A DNA stretch of 64,000 nucleotides from contig NZ_CP018911.1 in NCBI RefSeq assembly GCF_004000605.1, forward strand, positions 2,208,501 through 2,272,500, given 5' to 3'. The stretch comes from Glycocaulis alkaliphilus. GTDB taxonomy: Bacteria > Pseudomonadota > Alphaproteobacteria > Caulobacterales > Maricaulaceae. The position numbers were made by a program, and so were the translations under genes. Below the pieces are notes generated by a model. The model had not been told where the DNA came from, ran no database searches, and saw nothing but the letters and a program-made list of their open reading frames with translations. Positions 1 through 9,308 of the stretch are shown piece after piece (position 1 is the first letter of the stretch; the number at the start of each line of letters is the position of its first letter).

Positions 1-1
1 C

Positions 2-142
2 ACGGTTCGGGGCGTCTTTGAAGAGGGCGGTAAGCTCTATCCCGGCGCTGGCTTCTGCGAGAAAACGCACATACAAATCGCTGTTCGCAATCCGGCGTGT
101 ATTCTCGGTGTTTTCCGGGTTCCTAAAGAGCATCTGAAATAG
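2..142 (+). CDS. C-terminal end of an unidentified protein (5' part outside window)
   Basis: The frame starting at base 2 is open for 46 codons and stops at TAG 140-142, four bases before aroC. The visible tail contains the segments CEKTHIQIAVRNP and CILGVFRVP, which look like real protein (mixed hydrophobic strands, no low complexity). I do not recognise the family. The tight spacing suggests it could be co-transcribed with aroC. The start lies outside the window. Confidence 0.5.
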   Translation, partial: TVRGVFEEGGKLYPGAGFCEKTHIQIAVRNPACILGVFRVPKEHLK

Positions 143-145
143 CCT

Positions 146-1240
146 ATGTCTCACAACAGTTTCGGTCATCTGTTCCGCTTCACCACATGGGGCGAAAGCC
201 ATGGGCCTGCCCTTGGCTGCGTGGTCGATGGCTGCCCGCCGGGCATCGCGCTCACGGAAGCCGACATCCAGCCCTTCCTCGACCGGCGCAAACCCGGCCA
301 GTCACGCCACGTCACCCAGCGCCGCGAGGATGACGCCGTGCGCATTCTCTCCGGCGTGTTCGGGGACGAGCGCACGGGCGGTCAGGTGACAACCGGCGCA
401 CCAATCAGCCTGATGATCGAGAACACCGACCAGCGCTCAAAGGATTATGGCGACATCCGCGATAGCTGGCGGCCCGGCCATGCCGACTACACCTATGACG
501 CCAAGTATGGCGTGCGCGATTATCGCGGCGGCGGGCGCTCCAGCGCGCGGGAAACCGCTGCGCGCGTTGCCGCCGGAGCGATTGCCCGCAAGGTTCTGGG
601 AGACACAATCACCATTCGCGCCGCCCTCATCCAGATCGGTCCGCGCGCGATTGACCGCGCCCGCTGGGACTGGGACGAGGTCAGCCGCAACGATTTCTTC
701 TGCCCGGATGCGCAGACCGCCAAGCTGTGGGAGGCGGACATGGATGCCATCCGCAAGGACGGCTCGTCTGTCGGCGCGCTGGTTGAGGTGGTGGCCACCG
801 GCGTGCCCGCAGGCTGGGGCGCGCCCGTCTATGGCAAGCTTGATGCCGATCTTGCCAGTGCGATGATGAGCATCAATGCGGCCAAATCGGTCGAGATCGG
901 CGCAGGCCTCGAAGCCGCTTCGCTTCGCGGTGAGGACGCCGCTGACGAGATGTATCTCGATGAGAACGGCCGTCCCGCATTCCGCTCCAACCACAATGGA
1001 GGTGTGCTGGGCGGCATCTCGACAGGGCAGGATGTGGTTGTCCGCATGGCGATCAAGCCCACCTCCTCCATCCGCATTCCCCGCCAGAGCCTGAACCGCG
1101 ATCTTCAGAGCGTGGACGTGATCACCAAGGGCCGCCATGATCCATGCGTCGGCATCCGCGCCGTGCCGGTCGCCGAAGCGATGGTGGCGCTGGTGCTCGC
1201 CGACCACATGCTGCGCCACCGCGCGCAGACCGGCCGATGA
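146..1240 (+). CDS. aroC: Chorismate synthase
   Basis: Last step of the shikimate pathway: converts 5-enolpyruvylshikimate-3-phosphate to chorismate using reduced FMN, in the cytoplasm. The 364-residue length is normal for the family. Signature GESHG is at residues 16-20 and the arginine/glycine signature [10 protein letters not shown] at 127-136. H19 and H112 occupy the positions of the two conserved catalytic histidines. The ATG at 146 follows the previous stop by 4 bp. The stop overlaps the ATG of the Nudix gene (ATGA), implying translational coupling. Identification is essentially certain. Confidence 0.97.
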   Translation: MSHNSFGHLFRFTTWGESHGPALGCVVDGCPPGIALTEADIQPFLDRRKPGQSRHVTQRREDDAVRILSGVFGDERTGGQVTTGAPISLMIENTDQRSKDYGDIRDSWRPGHADYTYDAKYGVRDYRGGGRSSARETAARVAAGAIARKVLGDTITIRAALIQIGPRAIDRARWDWDEVSRNDFFCPDAQTAKLWEADMDAIRKDGSSVGALVEVVATGVPAGWGAPVYGKLDADLASAMMSINAAKSVEIGAGLEAASLRGEDAADEMYLDENGRPAFRSNHNGGVLGGISTGQDVVVRMAIKPTSSIRIPRQSLNRDLQSVDVITKGRHDPCVGIRAVPVAEAMVALVLADHMLRHRAQTGR

Positions 1241-1644
1241 CTCTGCACTCCGGGCCGAAGCTGGCCGTCGGCGGCGTGGTCTGGCGCGGCGGCGAGGTGC
1301 TGCTGATCCGCCGCGGCAAGGAGCCCTGGATGGGCCAGTGGTCCATTCCCGGCGGCAAGGTGGATTTCGGTGAGACGCTGGAAACCGCACTGGCGCGTGA
1401 AATCCGCGAGGAGACCGGCGTCGAGGCTGCGCTGAAAGGCTTTGTCGGCGCGTTTGAATCCATCACCGCCCACGGCCATTACGTAATGATCGACTATGCC
1501 TGTGAATGGCTGTCGGGCGAGCCGGTGGCCGCCGATGATGCGCTGGACGCCGCCTTCTTCCCCTTTGCCGAGGCGATGGAGAAGGTGGGCTGGGACGAGA
1601 CGCGCAATGTCATCTCGCTCTCGAAATCTTTTCTCGCGCCTTGA
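1237..1644 (+). CDS. Nudix hydrolase (ADP-ribose pyrophosphatase-like)
   Basis: 135-residue single-domain Nudix protein, which would hydrolyse a nucleoside diphosphate linked to another moiety. The Nudix box is complete: G40, E46, then REIREETG at 54-61, so the metal-binding glutamates are present. The open frame extends upstream into aroC, but the ATG at 1237, overlapping the aroC stop by 4 bp, gives the normal N-terminus. Substrate cannot be read from sequence. Short N-terminal strand [15 protein letters not shown] resembles ADP-ribose and NADH-type members. Confidence 0.9.
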   Translation: MTLHSGPKLAVGGVVWRGGEVLLIRRGKEPWMGQWSIPGGKVDFGETLETALAREIREETGVEAALKGFVGAFESITAHGHYVMIDYACEWLSGEPVAADDALDAAFFPFAEAMEKVGWDETRNVISLSKSFLAP

Positions 1645-1676
1645 ACATGCCGCTTTTTCAGACGAGTAGACGCCCC

Positions 1677-2084
1677 ATGATCGCGCGCATCGCCCTCCTC
1701 GCCCTTCTTCTGCCTGCGCTGACGGCCTTTGCCCCCAAGCCGGGCATGCTCGCCAGGCAGGCGCCCGCTCATGGCAGCGCCCAGTCCGACGCCACCTACC
1801 CGCTCGAACAGCTCGCCGGCGTGCTGGGAGAGTTGCACGCCCTCGCCTTCCTGTGTCAGGGGTCGGGCGCGCAAGCCTGGCGCCGCCGGATGGAAGAAAT
1901 GCTCAATCTGGAAGCGCCCGATAATGCGCGCCGCCAGCGCATGATTGCCCGCTTCAATGAAGGCTTCCGCCAGCACCAGCAGCGCCGCACGCGCTGCGGC
2001 GCGGAAAGCGAGATGGAGGCCCAGCGCCTCGCGCTTCAGGGCCAGGCGCTGTCGGAGACACTGCGGCGCAATTACGCGGATTGA
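1677..2084 (+). CDS. Small exported protein, TIGR02301-like
   Basis: About 135 residues with a clear N-terminal signal sequence (MIARIALLALLLPALTAFA). A helical, Arg/Gln-rich body follows, with two cysteines, around FLCQGSG and RRTRCGAE. The pattern fits the alphaproteobacterial family TIGR02301 of unknown function; this is from memory of the family, not a search. In-frame starts at 1641 (TTG) and 1647 (ATG) exist, but the start at 1677 puts the hydrophobic signal at the very N-terminus. It follows the Nudix gene with 32 bp between and may share its transcript. Confidence 0.7.
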   Translation: MIARIALLALLLPALTAFAPKPGMLARQAPAHGSAQSDATYPLEQLAGVLGELHALAFLCQGSGAQAWRRRMEEMLNLEAPDNARRQRMIARFNEGFRQHQQRRTRCGAESEMEAQRLALQGQALSETLRRNYAD

Positions 2085-2095
2085 TCTTGCAAATT

Positions 2096-2113
2096 TGTAC
2101 AGAATTCTGTACA
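2096..2113. promoter_or_regulatory. 18-bp perfect palindrome, probable YefM operator
   Basis: TGTACAGAATTCTGTACA is its own reverse complement over all 18 bases. Each end is a TGTACA hexamer, the core motif described for the operator of the E. coli yefM-yoeB operon. It ends on the first base of a possible ATG at 2113 and lies 8 bp before the preferred antitoxin start at 2122, so bound antitoxin would block initiation. Confidence 0.8.
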
Positions 2114-2121
2114 TGTTCCAC

Positions 2122-2397
2122 ATGGATACGATCCTCACCTTCAGCCAAGCGCGCGCCAGCCTGAAAGCGCTGATGGAGCGCGTCACCGGCAACAAGGCAC
2201 CGGCCATCATCACCCGTCAGGGCGGTGAGCCGGTGGTGATGGTGCCGCTGTCTGAATGGGAAGCCATTCAGGAGACGAACTATCTGCTCAAAAGCCCGGC
2301 CAATGCCGCGCGCCTTGCCGCCTCCATCGCCGCTGCGGACAAGGGCGAAGCCGTGCGCCACAGCGCCGATGAGCTTGCCGCGCTGCTGGACCGGTGA
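2122..2397 (+). CDS. yefM: Type II antitoxin, Phd/YefM family
   Basis: 91 residues. The N-terminal DNA-binding part (SQARASLKALMERV), the middle ITRQGGEPVVMVPLSEWEAIQET and the following YLLKSPANAARL match the YefM pattern closely. It would bind and neutralise the YoeB toxin encoded next and repress its own promoter through the palindrome just upstream. ATG at 2122 is preferred. The ATG at 2113 is in frame but overlaps the palindrome. The stop overlaps the GTG start of the toxin gene. Confidence 0.93.
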   Translation: MDTILTFSQARASLKALMERVTGNKAPAIITRQGGEPVVMVPLSEWEAIQETNYLLKSPANAARLAASIAAADKGEAVRHSADELAALLDR

Positions 2398-2660
2398 ATG
2401 TCGAGCTGACGCCTCAGGCCCTTGAGGATATTGGCTGGCTGACCGCCCAGCAGCCCAAACTCCTGAAACGCTGCCTGAAACTCATCGAGGACATACGCCG
2501 TGCGCCGTTTGACGGCCTTGGCAAGCCTGAACCGCTAAAGGGCTCGCTGTCGGGCTGGTGGTCGCGCCGCATCGATGGCGAACACCGCCTCGTCTACCGC
2601 GTCACCGGAACGGGCGACGATGCCCGCATCCAGATCGTGCAGTGCCGGTATCATTATTGA
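2394..2660 (+). CDS. yoeB: YoeB-type mRNA interferase toxin
   Basis: 88 residues starting at GTG 2394, overlapping the antitoxin stop (GTGA). RelE/YoeB toxins cleave mRNA in the ribosomal A site. The catalytic set of E. coli YoeB is present in matching positions: E46 in KPEPLKG, R65 in GEHRLVY, and the terminal RYHY (H87, Y88). The LSGWWSRRI block is also typical. The toxin looks intact and therefore active unless held by YefM. Confidence 0.94.
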   Translation: MNVELTPQALEDIGWLTAQQPKLLKRCLKLIEDIRRAPFDGLGKPEPLKGSLSGWWSRRIDGEHRLVYRVTGTGDDARIQIVQCRYHY

Positions 2661-2669
2661 GGGTTTGAG

Positions 2670-3200
2670 ATGATTTGGGATAGCTATGAGTGGAAGAAAT
2701 ATTTGAGGCGCTTACTCTGGGATTTAAAGCGCAAAATCCAAGAAGAAGGTGATGAAGTTCCTTTTATAGTAGAGCGAAATATTTTCATTATCGCGTTCAC
2801 TATCAGAAAGCTTTTTGATAGCCACAAAATAACCGACAAACTTGCGTCTCTTGAATTTTCATTCCGAATGCATCGAAAAATTGGAGAAAGGCACCACGAC
2901 CGTTCACTCCACACGGCAGACCCTGAATACTGGGATTTATGCTCCCACACTGTAGCTAAAATGAAGATACGGGATGTCTGCAATGAAATTATTCACAGCG
3001 ACATACTGAATTGGATCGGCGACGAACAGCAAATAACAGCCTTCTTTGTGGCTTCCGAACTGAGGGCCTCGAAGCGCCTAGTTCAGATTGATTTTGAAAC
3101 GTTTACCCACATCACAGATCTAGTAATCTCTGATAGCGTGGACTCCATCTCAATTTCATTCGATGAAACTGGAAAGATCGAAAAGCGCCAGCTTAATTAG
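2670..3200 (+). CDS. AT-rich orphan gene of unknown function
   Basis: 176 residues, starting 9 bp after the toxin stop. Base composition is strikingly AT-rich compared with everything around it, and its codon use (ATA, TTT, AAT) differs from its neighbours, which points to recent acquisition together with, or into, the toxin-antitoxin site. Predicted mostly helical, with no signal peptide or membrane segment. The segment RDVCNEIIHS is loosely reminiscent of HEPN-type Arg/His motifs, but the spacing (R-x7-H) is longer than the usual four to six, so I do not assign it. No recognised family. Confidence 0.6.
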   Translation: MIWDSYEWKKYLRRLLWDLKRKIQEEGDEVPFIVERNIFIIAFTIRKLFDSHKITDKLASLEFSFRMHRKIGERHHDRSLHTADPEYWDLCSHTVAKMKIRDVCNEIIHSDILNWIGDEQQITAFFVASELRASKRLVQIDFETFTHITDLVISDSVDSISISFDETGKIEKRQLN

Positions 3201-3203
3201 GAC

Positions 3204-4736
3204 TCACAACGGAATATTGTCGTGTTTCTTCCACGGGTTGGTGAGTTTCTTGTCGCGAAGCGTGCGCAGTGCCTTGATGAGGCGCACGCGTGTGTTGCGC
3301 GGCTGGATCACGTCATCGAGATAGCCGCGTGAGGCCGCCACGAACGGGTTGGCAAAGCGCGTCTCGTAATCCTTCACGTGCTCGGCCATTTTTTCAGGAT
3401 CATCCATATCCCTGCGGAAGATGATCTCGGCCGCGCCCTTCGGCCCCATCACGGCGATTTCCGCCGTCGGCCAGGCATAGTTCACATCGCCGCGAAGGTG
3501 TTTCGACGCCATCACGTCATACGCCCCGCCATAGGCCTTGCGGGTGATGACAGTGAGCTTCGGGACCGTCGCCTCGGCATAGGCAAAGAGCAGTTTCGCG
3601 CCGTGCTTGATGAGGCCGCCATATTCCTGGCGCGTGCCGGGCAGGAAGCCTGGCACATCGACAAAGGTGATGATCGGGATTTCAAACGCATCACAGAAAC
3701 GCACAAAGCGCGCGGCCTTCTTGGACGCATCGATATCGAGCACGCCAGCGAGCGAAAGCGGCTGGTTGGCGACAAAGCCCACCGTCTGGCCTTCGAGGCG
3801 GCCAAAGCCGACCACGATATTCTTGGCATAGTCCGGCGCGATCTCGAAGAAATCGCCCTCGTCGGCGGTTTTCTGGATCAGCTCGCGAATATCGTAGGGC
3901 TTGTTCGGGTTGGGCGGGACCAGCGTATCAAGGCTCGGCTCCACGCGGGCCGGATCGTCATAGACCTCGCGCACCGGCGGCTTGTTGCGGTTATTCAGGG
4001 GCAGGAAATCGATCAGGCGGCGCATCTGGATGAGCGCTTCAAGATCGTTGGAGAAGGCCCCGTCCGCCACGCCGGACTTCTTGGCGTGGACGCTCGCCCC
4101 GCCCAGCTCCTCATGGGTGACGATCTCGTTGGTGACGGTTTTGACCACGTCCGGCCCCGTCACATACATGTAGCTGGTATCCTTCACCATGAAGATGAAG
4201 TCGGTCATGGCGGGCGAATAGACATCGCCGCCCGCGCACGGGCCCATGATCACGCTGATCTGCGGGATCACGCCGCTGGCCAGCACATTGTTCTGGAAAA
4301 TCTCGGCATAACCGCCCAGCGCATCGACGCCCTCCTGGATGCGTGCGCCGCCCGCATCGAAAAGCCCGATGATGGGCGCGCCGTTCTTCAGCGCGGTTTC
4401 CTGCAGGCGGGTGATCTTGCGCGCATGCGCCAGCGAGAGCGAACCGCCAAACACGGTGAAATCCTTGGCAAACACATAGACGAGACGGCCGTTTACCGTG
4501 CCGGAGCCCGTCACCACGCCATCGCCGGGGATTTTCGATTCGTCCATGCCAAAGTCGGCGCACTGATGCTCGACAAACATGCCGGTCTCTTCAAACGAGC
4601 CGGGATCCAGCAGCACATCAAGGCGCTCACGCGCGGTCAGCTTGCCCTTGGCGTGCTGGGCCGCGATACGCTTTTCACCACCGCCAAGGCGCGCCGCTGC
4701 GCGCTTGTCATCAAGCTGTTCGAGAATGGGTTTCAT
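3204..4736 (-). CDS. pccB: Propionyl-CoA carboxylase beta subunit (carboxyltransferase)
   Basis: 510 residues, the usual length. It carries out the carboxyltransfer half-reaction from biotin to propionyl-CoA, giving methylmalonyl-CoA, for odd-chain and branched substrates. Hallmarks: [21 protein letters not shown] near the N-terminus, GGARIQEG, the [12 protein letters not shown] acyl-CoA pocket, [13 protein letters not shown], and the C-terminal KKHDNIPL. The open frame extends to 4838, but the extra N-terminus is basic junk and the ATG at 4736 gives the family start. The alpha (biotin) subunit is not in this window. Convergent with the AT-rich gene. Confidence 0.95.
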   Translation of the reverse strand: MKPILEQLDDKRAAARLGGGEKRIAAQHAKGKLTARERLDVLLDPGSFEETGMFVEHQCADFGMDESKIPGDGVVTGSGTVNGRLVYVFAKDFTVFGGSLSLAHARKITRLQETALKNGAPIIGLFDAGGARIQEGVDALGGYAEIFQNNVLASGVIPQISVIMGPCAGGDVYSPAMTDFIFMVKDTSYMYVTGPDVVKTVTNEIVTHEELGGASVHAKKSGVADGAFSNDLEALIQMRRLIDFLPLNNRNKPPVREVYDDPARVEPSLDTLVPPNPNKPYDIRELIQKTADEGDFFEIAPDYAKNIVVGFGRLEGQTVGFVANQPLSLAGVLDIDASKKAARFVRFCDAFEIPIITFVDVPGFLPGTRQEYGGLIKHGAKLLFAYAEATVPKLTVITRKAYGGAYDVMASKHLRGDVNYAWPTAEIAVMGPKGAAEIIFRRDMDDPEKMAEHVKDYETRFANPFVAASRGYLDDVIQPRNTRVRLIKALRTLRDKKLTNPWKKHDNIPL

Positions 4737-4882
4737 CGGTTTGGCCGTCCGCCCTGAACTGGAGTTGTGTTGGTCGCCGTGCTGGTTAGCACGCAGAGCC
4801 CAAAGGGCAAATCCCGGCCAGCTCCGGCGCAGGCGCAAACGCCCCGCGACAAGCAGGCCAAACCCTTGCTAGAACGCTGTTC

Positions 4883-5812
4883 ATGACCAGTAACGATACC
4901 AAACGGCCCGCAGACACGTTCGAGGAGATGGACGAGACCGCCACCTCCGGCGCGATCACGGCGACCGATCCCGGCGCGGCGCATGGCAAGTTCCGGCCCG
5001 GCATCGTCTCGCGCGTCGGCATGGCTATCGGGCGGGCTTTGCCACCCGGCCGTCCGGGCCTGAAGCTGGCAGGTCTTGCCCAGCCGCTTGCCATGAGCGC
5101 GCTGAAAGACGGCGTGGCCGATATCAAGGTGCTGGGCCTGAAGCTGCGTCTGCACCCTAACGACAATCTGTCCGAAAAGCGCGCCTTCCTGACCCCGCAA
5201 TGCTTTGACGCGGTAGAGCTGGACGCGCTGCGCGGCGCGATGGGGCCGGGCAAGATTTTTATCGATATCGGGGCCAATGCGGGTCTCTACAGCCTTGTCG
5301 CCGCCAAGGCGGGCGGGCCGGCCGCACGCGTGATCGCGGTCGAACCACAAGACGAGATGCGCCGCCGCCTGGCCTATAATGCGCGTGCCAACAGTCTGGA
5401 CAATTTAGAGATTTCCGGCGTGGCGGTGGCCGATTATGAGGGCGAGAGCGTGATGCGCCTGATCGGTCATAATCGCGGCGGCACGCAGCTGGCCGTCACC
5501 GATGATGGCGCCAGCGGACGCACAACGGCGGTGCGCGTGGCAAAGCTTTCCACCCTGCTGGAGGAAATGCGTGTCAGCCGGCTGGACGTGATGAGGATTG
5601 ATGTCGAGGGCGCAGAGCTGGCCATTCTGGCCCCCTTCTTCGCCAGCGTGCCGCGTGAGACATGGCCTGAAATGATCATCATGGAGCGTCCGGCCGTCAG
5701 CAAGGCCGGGGCCGCGCGCGATGCGCTGTCACTCGCCTGCTCACGCGGCTACCGGGTAGAGACCGAGACCCACACCAACGCCATTTTGAAACTCGCCCGC
5801 ACCGAGGGCTGA
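4883..5812 (+). CDS. FkbM-family SAM methyltransferase
   Basis: 309 residues. The methyltransferase core begins near residue 125 with FIDIGANAGLYSLVAAK (SAM-binding motif I) followed by VIAVEPQ (motif II acidic residue), and later LDVMRIDVEGAE, a typical FkbM signature. The first 70 residues are a polar, low-complexity leader. FkbM enzymes O-methylate sugars or polyketides, and the next two genes form an acyltransferase pair, so a glycan-decorating role is plausible but inferred. It is divergent from pccB, with about 146 bp between the two starts, which must hold both promoters. Confidence 0.85.
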   Translation: MTSNDTKRPADTFEEMDETATSGAITATDPGAAHGKFRPGIVSRVGMAIGRALPPGRPGLKLAGLAQPLAMSALKDGVADIKVLGLKLRLHPNDNLSEKRAFLTPQCFDAVELDALRGAMGPGKIFIDIGANAGLYSLVAAKAGGPAARVIAVEPQDEMRRRLAYNARANSLDNLEISGVAVADYEGESVMRLIGHNRGGTQLAVTDDGASGRTTAVRVAKLSTLLEEMRVSRLDVMRIDVEGAELAILAPFFASVPRETWPEMIIMERPAVSKAGAARDALSLACSRGYRVETETHTNAILKLARTEG

Positions 5813-5838
5813 CGGGAAGGCGCGGGGGCAATCAAGGC

Positions 5839-7287
5839 ATGGTCTTCAGCACGCCAATATTCCTGTTCGTCTTCCTGCCCCTGACGGTTCTGGCGTTCTA
5901 CGCGGTGAACCGGCGGCTGGGCCATGAGGCCGGGCTGATCTTCCTGCTCCTTGCCTCGCTTGTCTTCTATGGCTGGTGGGATGTGCGCTTCATGCCGCTC
6001 ATCCTCGGCTCGATCGTGGTCAATTACGCCCTCGCGCGCGTCATCAGGCCCGGCAATGGCGGCTGGCTGCTGGCCTTTGGCGTCGCGCTCAATCTCGGCG
6101 CGCTGGCGGTTTTCAAATACGCCGATTTCTTCGTACGCAATGTGAACGCGCTGACCGGGCTGGAACTCTCCGAACCCGGCCTGCCCTTGCCGCTGGCCAT
6201 ATCCTTCTTCACCTTCCAGCAGATCGCGTTCCTGGTCGATTGCTCACGCCGGATCACCGCGCCCGACGGCAAACCCCACCGCTACAGCCTGTTCGTTGCC
6301 TTCTTCCCGCAGCTGATCGCCGGTCCGATCGTCCATCACCGCCTGATGTCGCCGCAGCTGGGCGAGAAAAGCCGCCAGAGCGATATTAGCGCCAATCTGG
6401 GTATCGGGCTGTCCATCTTCGCGGTCGGCCTGGCCAAGAAGGTGCTGCTGGCCGACAATCTCGCCCCTTACGCCAATGCCGCCTTTGACACCGCTGCCGC
6501 CGGGGAGCCGGTCGGGCTGTGGCTCGCCTGGACCGGCGCGCTGGCCTACACGCTGCAGATATATTTCGACTTTTCGGGCTATTCCGACATGGCGATGGGC
6601 ATTGCGCGCATGTTCGGCTTTCAGCTGCCGGTCAATTTCAATGCGCCCTACAAGGCCCGCAACATCACCGATTTCTGGCGGCGCTGGCACATCACCCTGT
6701 CGCAGTTCTTGCGTGACTATCTCTATGTGTCGCTCGGCGGCAACCGCAAGGGCTATGCCCGCATGCTGGCCAATCTGATGATCGTCATGCTGCTGGGGGG
6801 CTTGTGGCATGGCGCGGCGTGGACCTTCGTGGTCTGGGGCGGGCTGCACGGCGCAGCCCTGATCTGGTGCCGCCTGCTGGACCGCTGGTTGCCGAACGGC
6901 CTCTTCGGACGCTTCTGGATAGCGTCCAGCGCCTGCACCTTCCTGTTTGTCATCATCACCTGGGTATTCTTCCGCGCCACCAGCTTTGATGCGGCGGCCA
7001 TCATGCTGCAGGGCATGGCCGGACTGAACGGGCTGGGCGTCAATCCCGGCGACGGACCGTTTATCGCGGCCATTATCGGCCTCATCCTCATCTGGTCGCT
7101 GCCGGAAACGGCGCAGATCTTCTACCGCCAGATCGAGGATGGCGTGCTGAAAACCGCCAATGTCGCACCACCGCGCAAGGAGCGCTGGAAGCCGAATGCG
7201 CGCTGGGGCATTGGCCTCGCCGTCCTGCTGTTTGCGTGCATGATCGCCAGCTGGTCCTATTCCGAATTCATCTATTACAACTTCTGA
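5839..7287 (+). CDS. MBOAT O-acyltransferase (AlgI-like)
   Basis: 482-residue polytopic membrane protein, about ten hydrophobic segments. Members transfer acyl (often acetyl) groups to polysaccharide or lipid on the periplasmic side. Typical AlgI features: FFPQLIAGPIVHH, the DFSGYSDMAMGIA block, NFNAPYKARNITDFWRRWH, and GLWHGAAWT with the catalytic histidine at 324 and a second histidine at 337. It starts 26 bp after the FkbM gene and is followed after 4 bp by the AlgJ-like partner, so the three are probably one operon. Confidence 0.93.
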   Translation: MVFSTPIFLFVFLPLTVLAFYAVNRRLGHEAGLIFLLLASLVFYGWWDVRFMPLILGSIVVNYALARVIRPGNGGWLLAFGVALNLGALAVFKYADFFVRNVNALTGLELSEPGLPLPLAISFFTFQQIAFLVDCSRRITAPDGKPHRYSLFVAFFPQLIAGPIVHHRLMSPQLGEKSRQSDISANLGIGLSIFAVGLAKKVLLADNLAPYANAAFDTAAAGEPVGLWLAWTGALAYTLQIYFDFSGYSDMAMGIARMFGFQLPVNFNAPYKARNITDFWRRWHITLSQFLRDYLYVSLGGNRKGYARMLANLMIVMLLGGLWHGAAWTFVVWGGLHGAALIWCRLLDRWLPNGLFGRFWIASSACTFLFVIITWVFFRATSFDAAAIMLQGMAGLNGLGVNPGDGPFIAAIIGLILIWSLPETAQIFYRQIEDGVLKTANVAPPRKERWKPNARWGIGLAVLLFACMIASWSYSEFIYYNF

Positions 7288-7291
7288 TCAG

Positions 7292-8560
7292 ATGCAGCTT
7301 TATACCCGCCTCTTCCTCATCATTCTCGGCAGCGCACTCGCCCTCTTTGTGGCGTTCAACGCGCTGGTCGATCCGTATGATACGGGAACGGGCCCGCGTA
7401 TTGCGGGACTGACGGCGGAAAAGACCCGCGTCCACGAGGACGGGCGGCGCGTACAGGTCGGCCACCAGATAGGCCAGGTGAGCGCCGGCACGCTCATCAC
7501 CGGGTCTTCGCGCACGGTGGATGGCTTTCCGATGGAGGTCGAAGACTGGCCGGGGGGCCTGTGGAACGCGGGCATCAGGGGATCGAACGCGTTCGAGCTG
7601 GCGCATCTGGCCGCCATTGCGGGCCGGGAAGCGGACCTGCGCTGCTTCATCGTGGGCCTCGACATGGCCGAGTTTGCCAGCGGTGAAAAATACAAGCCTG
7701 CCTTCCCGATCAGCCGGCTGGCCGACGGCCGGCGTTTGGTGGCCACGGCCCGCGTGACCCTCTCGCCCAACACGTTTGCCCGCGCCGTTCAGACCGTGCA
7801 GGAGAACATCACCGGCACTGCGCCGGAGCCGCCCTTCCGGGCGGTTTACCCCGCAGGCGAGCAGTACCGGCGCTTCATGAACACGCCCCTTCCCACGCTT
7901 AGCTATTACCGCGCCATGCGCGTCTCGCCTGAACGGATGGACTTTCTCTTTTCCACGCTGGAAGCGCTGGCACGCGAAGGCGTGCAGGTGATCGGCTATA
8001 TCCACCCGGTCCATGCCTGGAACGAGGAAGCCATCTTTTCCGCCGGGCGCACGCAAGCCTATTTCGACTTCCGGGCAGAGATGGCGGCACGCTTTGCTGC
8101 GCTGGAACAGGCTGGCGAACCTGTGAGCGCCTGTGTTCCCGGTGGCGCGGCCGTGCTGTGGGACTTCTCAGGCTACCAGCCCCCGTCCACCACGCCCCTG
8201 CCCGCCCCGGACCAGACCATCAGCCATGATGTCTACCACGAACCGGCGCACTACCTGCCCGCGCTGGGGCTGCAGATGCTGGCCGTCATGCAGGCGGGCG
8301 AACCGATTGACGGGTTTGGCATCAATCTCAGCCAGAGCGATCCGCGCAATAGCGAGGCCGCCATTCTTGCGCGGCGCGAGGCGTATCGCAGCACGCCGGA
8401 TGGCGAGAGGCTGTACGCCATGCTGGCCCCGGCACTGACAGAGACGGGCTCGCGCGGCTGGCAGAGCGTGGGTATCAGCCACGCCGAATGGCGCAGCCTG
8501 ATCGCGCTGAACGGGGCGATAGCCAGCCGCGAGGAGCGGCTCGCGGCCAGCGCCGACTAG
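7292..8560 (+). CDS. Membrane-anchored AlgJ/SGNH-like partner of the MBOAT acyltransferase
   Basis: 422 residues with one N-terminal signal-anchor (LFLIILGSALALFVAFNAL) and a periplasmic body. The segment TLITGSSRTVDG resembles an SGNH/AlgX-N type nucleophile region, and WNAGIRGSNAFELAHL supplies the usual Asn/Gly block after it. Proteins of this kind often sit beside MBOAT genes and complete the O-acetylation machine by moving the acyl group onto the glycan. The assignment to that role rests on context and weak motifs. It converges on the 2OG oxygenase gene with a 4-bp overlap of the two 3' ends. Confidence 0.65.
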   Translation: MQLYTRLFLIILGSALALFVAFNALVDPYDTGTGPRIAGLTAEKTRVHEDGRRVQVGHQIGQVSAGTLITGSSRTVDGFPMEVEDWPGGLWNAGIRGSNAFELAHLAAIAGREADLRCFIVGLDMAEFASGEKYKPAFPISRLADGRRLVATARVTLSPNTFARAVQTVQENITGTAPEPPFRAVYPAGEQYRRFMNTPLPTLSYYRAMRVSPERMDFLFSTLEALAREGVQVIGYIHPVHAWNEEAIFSAGRTQAYFDFRAEMAARFAALEQAGEPVSACVPGGAAVLWDFSGYQPPSTTPLPAPDQTISHDVYHEPAHYLPALGLQMLAVMQAGEPIDGFGINLSQSDPRNSEAAILARREAYRSTPDGERLYAMLAPALTETGSRGWQSVGISHAEWRSLIALNGAIASREERLAASAD

Positions 8561-9195
8561 TTGCGCTGACGCAGGAGCTTTTTCAGGAAGTATTGCAGCC
8601 CGCCACGGTTTTCCTTGCGGTCGAGCTCGTCCTGACTGGTCAGGAAGGTGACCTGGATCACGTAGCGCTCGCCCTCGAACGGCAGATGGCCGTGCCAGGA
8701 ATTGTCAGAGCGCAGAAAGGCGAAGACCTGACCGGCGAGCGGTGGCACCTGGGCGGTATAATCGGCAAAATCGTCCGGCCCGTTGAGCACGCGGATACAG
8801 CCCGCATCGCTCTCATCCCAGTGCTCATTGAGATAGAGCAGCATGGTGAGGATTTTCGATTTTGAATCGTTGTGGATCGGCCCATCCGACAACTTGGAGA
8901 TGCGGCGCACCGTGATCATGCGCGGCTTGCCGGACAGATCGATGCCCAGCTTTTGCCCGAGTATCTCTGCAAGACGCGGGCTCATCAGATCATCGGTGAC
9001 GGCGGCGAACGCGCCCTTGCGCTCCAGCTTGGACAGCGGCAGATAGCCCGGCTCGTTGATACCGGGATAATCGGCGCGGATCTGCGCAGCCTGCTCCGGC
9101 GTCACGACATTTTCAGCCATCAGGTAGGTGTAGGGCTGGTGCTGCACCGGACCGGAGGCCAGAGCCTCGAAATTCATCAGCGTGGTGGCGCTCAT
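8557..9195 (-). CDS. 2-oxoglutarate/Fe(II)-dependent oxygenase
   Basis: 212 residues with the double-stranded beta-helix iron site in order: H108-x-D110 (IHNDS), H168 in NSWHGH, and R177 in EGERYVIQV for the 2-oxoglutarate carboxylate. The pattern ILTMLLYLNEHWDESDAGCIRVL is the prolyl-4-hydroxylase-like 2OG-FeII_Oxy arrangement. Substrate unknown; members hydroxylate proteins or small molecules. The ATG at 9195 leaves a normal N-terminus. No operon partner on this strand. Confidence 0.87.
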   Translation of the reverse strand: MSATTLMNFEALASGPVQHQPYTYLMAENVVTPEQAAQIRADYPGINEPGYLPLSKLERKGAFAAVTDDLMSPRLAEILGQKLGIDLSGKPRMITVRRISKLSDGPIHNDSKSKILTMLLYLNEHWDESDAGCIRVLNGPDDFADYTAQVPPLAGQVFAFLRSDNSWHGHLPFEGERYVIQVTFLTSQDELDRKENRGGLQYFLKKLLRQRN

Positions 9196-9308
9196 CCGCT
9201 TGTCCTTTGAAACCGTCGCGCTTTCCGTGAGTTCTATCTACTATCGTAGCCTGTCCCGTTCAATCGGCCTGCGCTTACGCGCCGCAACTGGCAAGGAAAG
9301 AGACCATC

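Noticed and set aside
3378..4757. 459-codon plus-strand open frame opposite pccB
   Set aside because: Pure antisense shadow of a GC-rich gene; composition is His/Arg-rich and shows no domain, while the minus strand is clearly pccB.
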